From NCBI RefSeq assembly GCF_020740795.1, contig NC_067287.1, positions 33,783,501-33,847,500 of the forward strand: DNA of 64,000 nt. The letters run 5' to 3'. This document shows, piece after piece, positions 61,001 through 64,000 of this stretch. Position 1 is the first letter of the stretch; each line of letters begins with the position of its first letter. The notes under the pieces were generated by a model. It was not told the DNA's origin and did not search any database. It saw nothing but the letters and a program-made list of their open reading frames with translations. This DNA is from Apus apus (lineage: Eukaryota; Chordata; Aves; Apodiformes; Apodidae). Both the position numbers and the translations under genes were made by a program.

Positions 61001-63477
61001 AAAACCAAACAATGACACATATTTGACCTTGTCCTGCTCTGTGATTGACTTTTAAATTATCTGTTAGTGTGTATGTGTTGTATGGCACTAAACCCAAACA
61101 AATAAAATTCTTTGACATATGCTGTTACTTTTTAATTAAAGAAGACTTAAAAATAGATAGCTGTGTCTTTATATATATAACTATATATATATATGAGATT
61201 ATTTTATTACGAACTATCCCAGAGTGTTAACTTTTCTTACCAAAAAAACCCCACAAACAACCCAATGGTTCATTTACTGTTTCCTAACAGCATTAAATGG
61301 TGTGTGTACCTCAGTACCTCTGTGTACCTCAGACTTTGAAGGACTTTCCCTCCCCCGGTGCCTTTTTAATGAAGCAGCAGAAATTGTGGGATCATGTTTT
61401 GGTAGTGACAATCTGTGTCATTCCTTGAGAGTCAGTGCAAAACTTGGTCCTGCAGTGAAACAATATAGAATTTCAAATATTTGAAGTGAAATTGTATGAC
61501 TCATGTCATCGTAGTCAAGGCACTGTAGAACCCTTTAATGAATCGCACCTGAATCTTTGAAACGGACACACTGGCTTTGACATTCCTGTACAAAAAAGGC
61601 AGCAAAGCTACCCTGGAGGTTTCTGTAGGAAGCTAAACCAGTCTGTCATTGTATTTTATTTTATGTTTTTCTTAAAGGCATTAAAATTTCTTGTCTCATT
61701 CTGAAGGAACCGGTGGAATTAACCTTGCCTACAACACCATCTGAATTGATCTGAGAATATATTTCTATCGGTTCTAAAAAATGGGAAGAACATAAATTGA
61801 TTTTAATAGTGTAGGTTTTATTTTAACAGGCAGTAGGGAACTATCAGTTCTCTGCAATGTTTATGTTTACCAAGAACTCATAATGTATTTTCCAAAACAT
61901 CACTAAAATGCAAGCTTCTAGCAGTATAACTTAAGCCACTATACTGAGTTGTTTTGTTGTTTTTCTTTTCAGTGTGAAAATGGGGGATTTGAATGCATAG
62001 TAGATGGTTAATATTGAGTTAGAATACAGATGATTGTTGAAAAGGGACCTTATGAAGGGACCACATGGGTGTGAGTGGGATACAGTGAAATTATTAAAAA
62101 AACCCCCAACAAACAAAACCCCCAACTTTTAACTGAACACCAAACAAAAAAATACTTGAGACTGCACTTTTTTGTTTTATAGTGTGTTTGTTTTATGTCA
62201 GTTATACTTAATAAGAAACAGATGATTAATTCATTTCATTTAAAGGGAGGCAGATAGAACTCAAAACCAGAATATTTTCCTTTTTCTGTTGTCTTCTGGC
62301 ATAGCTGCTGCACAACTGAGACTGCAATGGGATATTTAATTAATGTTGTTATATAATTAATATGATGGTATTATTATGTGTATCATTAACTTTACTCAGA
62401 TAATTTTTCATGTTCTGATTCTTTCTGCAGTTTGAAAATAAGTACATTAAATACCCTAATCACTAAATAAATAAAAGGCTCTATTTTAATTCCAATTTAG
62501 TTTTGCTTATGTTGGGATTGTAGTCTGTCATTTCTTTCAGAGCATCAGCAAAGGAACATTTTTAGGGATTAATATTTTGTCTTTAGGATAGGCATCTTCT
62601 CAAAAGTACATTCTTCTGTTCAGTGAAATACTGGAGAGGAATAAATTACTGGGAAATGGAGCAGTGGGCTTGCAGGTTATGCATGTCATTACTCCTTTCT
62701 TAACGACCTGGTAGATGAACAGGAATTTAATCAACATGCTGTTTTACTTTACTTGAATAACAAACAAAAAGAACAAACCCCAAACAGCCTTTAGACAAAG
62801 GGTGAGATGTCAGGCTAGGCTGATTGCTCCTCTTGGAGTGCCACCTCCATGTGCGTTTTGTGCTCACTGCGTGAGCAGGAAACTATGCATTATCTTCTGT
62901 CTCACTGAATTAGCTTAAGTTCAGAAGACATCATGGAACAGCAGAGAGAACAGCAAGGCTGGGAATGAGGCTGAGATGGGAGGGCTGTTCGTTTTGGTTT
63001 TAGTGGTCACAAGTTACTTAACTCCACATCTTTCATAGAGTGCTCCATTTATTTCTCCCCAGTACTTTTAAGGTGCCATAGCCACCTAGTTTATGACTGT
63101 ACAGCCAATATGCTGCTGCTCAGCAGCCCTTTGCTCTGCACAACCTGGATGTGAATGTGTAAAGTGGGCAGCCTCCAATTTGGTGTTCGACTGCTGAAGA
63201 GCTTGTAAGACCTGTGAGTTGATGGCACTCATAACAATGAGAAAGTTCTGATGGATATTTTTAAACAGAGTGCTTCCTCTGTGGTGGCCCTGATAAATTA
63301 AGCAGCAGTGTTTCAGTTTAGTCTGGCAGTTTACTTGTCATTAACCTTGGCTCATCAGTAACTCAACAACAACAAAAAAATATTCCTGAGGATACTAGTT
63401 AGAAAAAGGTACAGGAAGGTGAAGTTTGTTAGTTTGGGTTTTTTTTTTTCTGAACTCTTATGCCTCTTGCTTCCCAG
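58083..63477. other. Presumed intron, no exon recognised
   Basis: T-rich sequence with many poly-pyrimidine acceptor-like tracts (ending near 60,122, 61,971, 62,425 and 62,540) that lack convincing donors. It contains an (AT)n tract at 61,170-61,194 and C/A-rich simple sequence near 62,098-62,127. Nothing else is visible. Confidence 0.5.
61170..61194. repeat. (AT)n microsatellite
   Basis: Two short TA runs (ATATATATAA and CTATATATATATAT) separated by one interruption. Simple sequence. Confidence 0.85.
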
Positions 63478-63569
63478 CAGCTCTAGTGCACACAGTTTTA
63501 TGGTTGTTTTGTTACCCCTGAGCTCGATATCTGAACATTGCCTGTGCCTAAGGTCTGAGGTAACCTTAG
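63478..63569 (+). other. Weak candidate exon
   Basis: A long pyrimidine tract ending CTCTTGCTTCCCAG gives a strong acceptor. Two donors follow: GAG|GTAACC after 63,559 and TAG|GTAAGT after 63,569. One frame is open across it, including VVLLPLSSISEHCLCLR, without recognisable homology. Decoy splice sites are common in T-rich introns, so confidence is low. Confidence 0.15.
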
Positions 63570-64000
63570 GTAAGTGTGCAAGCAGTGCTTAGAAACTTGT
63601 GAATTTGGGATTTCAAAGAAAATGTAATTTCCTGGGGATGCTGCGCTGTCTTGTGTTGCTTCATCAGCTTTGATCACCAACTTGGTGCTTTTTTAGCAAG
63701 GCAGAGGAAAATCTATTTTAATGGCTTTGGTTGCACAGATTTGCTGACTCAGTGATTCAGTCTGCAAAGTTGATTGGAGAGGGGCATTAAATTGTGTGGA
63801 ATTTGAAGGATTTTAGTGTTCTAAGCCTCAGCCCCCCAGGCTTCACACAGAATGAAACACATAATCAGCTTTCGGTAAGCACTGGTTTTCATTAATCATA
63901 AACTGTAGGCAAAGTTGGAGCTTGCAAATTTAGATCTTTTATTGTTGCTTCAAGTTAATGACTATTATCTCTTTTTCCTATTGTATATGACTCTTAGCAA
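63570..64000. other. Unannotated end of window
   Basis: AT-rich sequence with no exon, repeat or promoter signal that I can support. A CCAGGCTTCACACAG acceptor-like string near 63,850 has no matching donor. Confidence 0.5.

Noticed and set aside
1..64000. tRNA, rRNA, CRISPR, operon or viral gene clusters
   Set aside because: No cloverleaf-type A/B boxes, rRNA cores, regularly spaced repeats or dense coding arrays were seen; the window is vertebrate non-coding DNA.

Overview
This 64 kb window looks like nuclear DNA of a bird. It carries at least eight copies of CR1 LINE retrotransposons, several still showing the short CR1 3' end (ATTCTRTG-type tail, written GATTCTGTGATTC in one copy). I see no Alu, L1 or tRNA-type SINE. 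Overall composition is AT-rich, with one strong CpG island. There are no bacterial-style operons, no rRNA or tRNA genes, no CRISPR array and no complete protein-coding gene that I can name. Most open reading frames here are chance openings or remains of CR1 ORF2.

Layout. Positions 1 to about 44,900 are gene-poor sequence with scattered CR1 3' ends at 2.05, 8.7, 13.0, 22.3 and 32.2 kb. This part also holds a 229-bp CTTTT microsatellite at 21.9 kb, a short CpG cluster at 29.0 kb, and a long low-stop region at 29.9-30.75 kb that includes a 289-codon open frame on the minus strand. A 2.35-kb 5'-truncated CR1 at 39.98-42.34 kb (minus strand) keeps a recognisable but frameshifted reverse transcriptase region. 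A 26-bp perfect palindrome with forkhead-like half sites lies at 44,752-44,777, about 200 bp before the CpG island.

The CpG island runs from about 44,950 to 46,560, with its core at 45,260-46,205. It has many GC boxes, a CRE-like site, an overlapping GC box and ETS site, a (GGGA)n G-quadruplex motif and two good rightward splice donors (after 45,955 and 46,191). This is most likely the promoter and first exon of a gene transcribed to the right. The rest of the window would then be its first intron. The apparent T and G excess on the plus strand to the right fits that, but I checked it only by eye and on a few lines. I cannot name the gene. The presumed intron contains two more CR1 pieces (47.1 kb plus strand, 49.3 kb minus strand with an internal deletion), a three-copy minisatellite at 49.6 kb and a few weak exon candidates.

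No exciting new system can be shown from sequence alone. The observations most worth checking are the promoter island, the 26-bp palindrome beside it, the 289-codon frame at 30 kb, the minus-strand exon-like block at 37.9 kb, the CpG-containing mini-exon candidate at 57.6 kb and the signal-anchor-like small frame at 57.8-58.1 kb.
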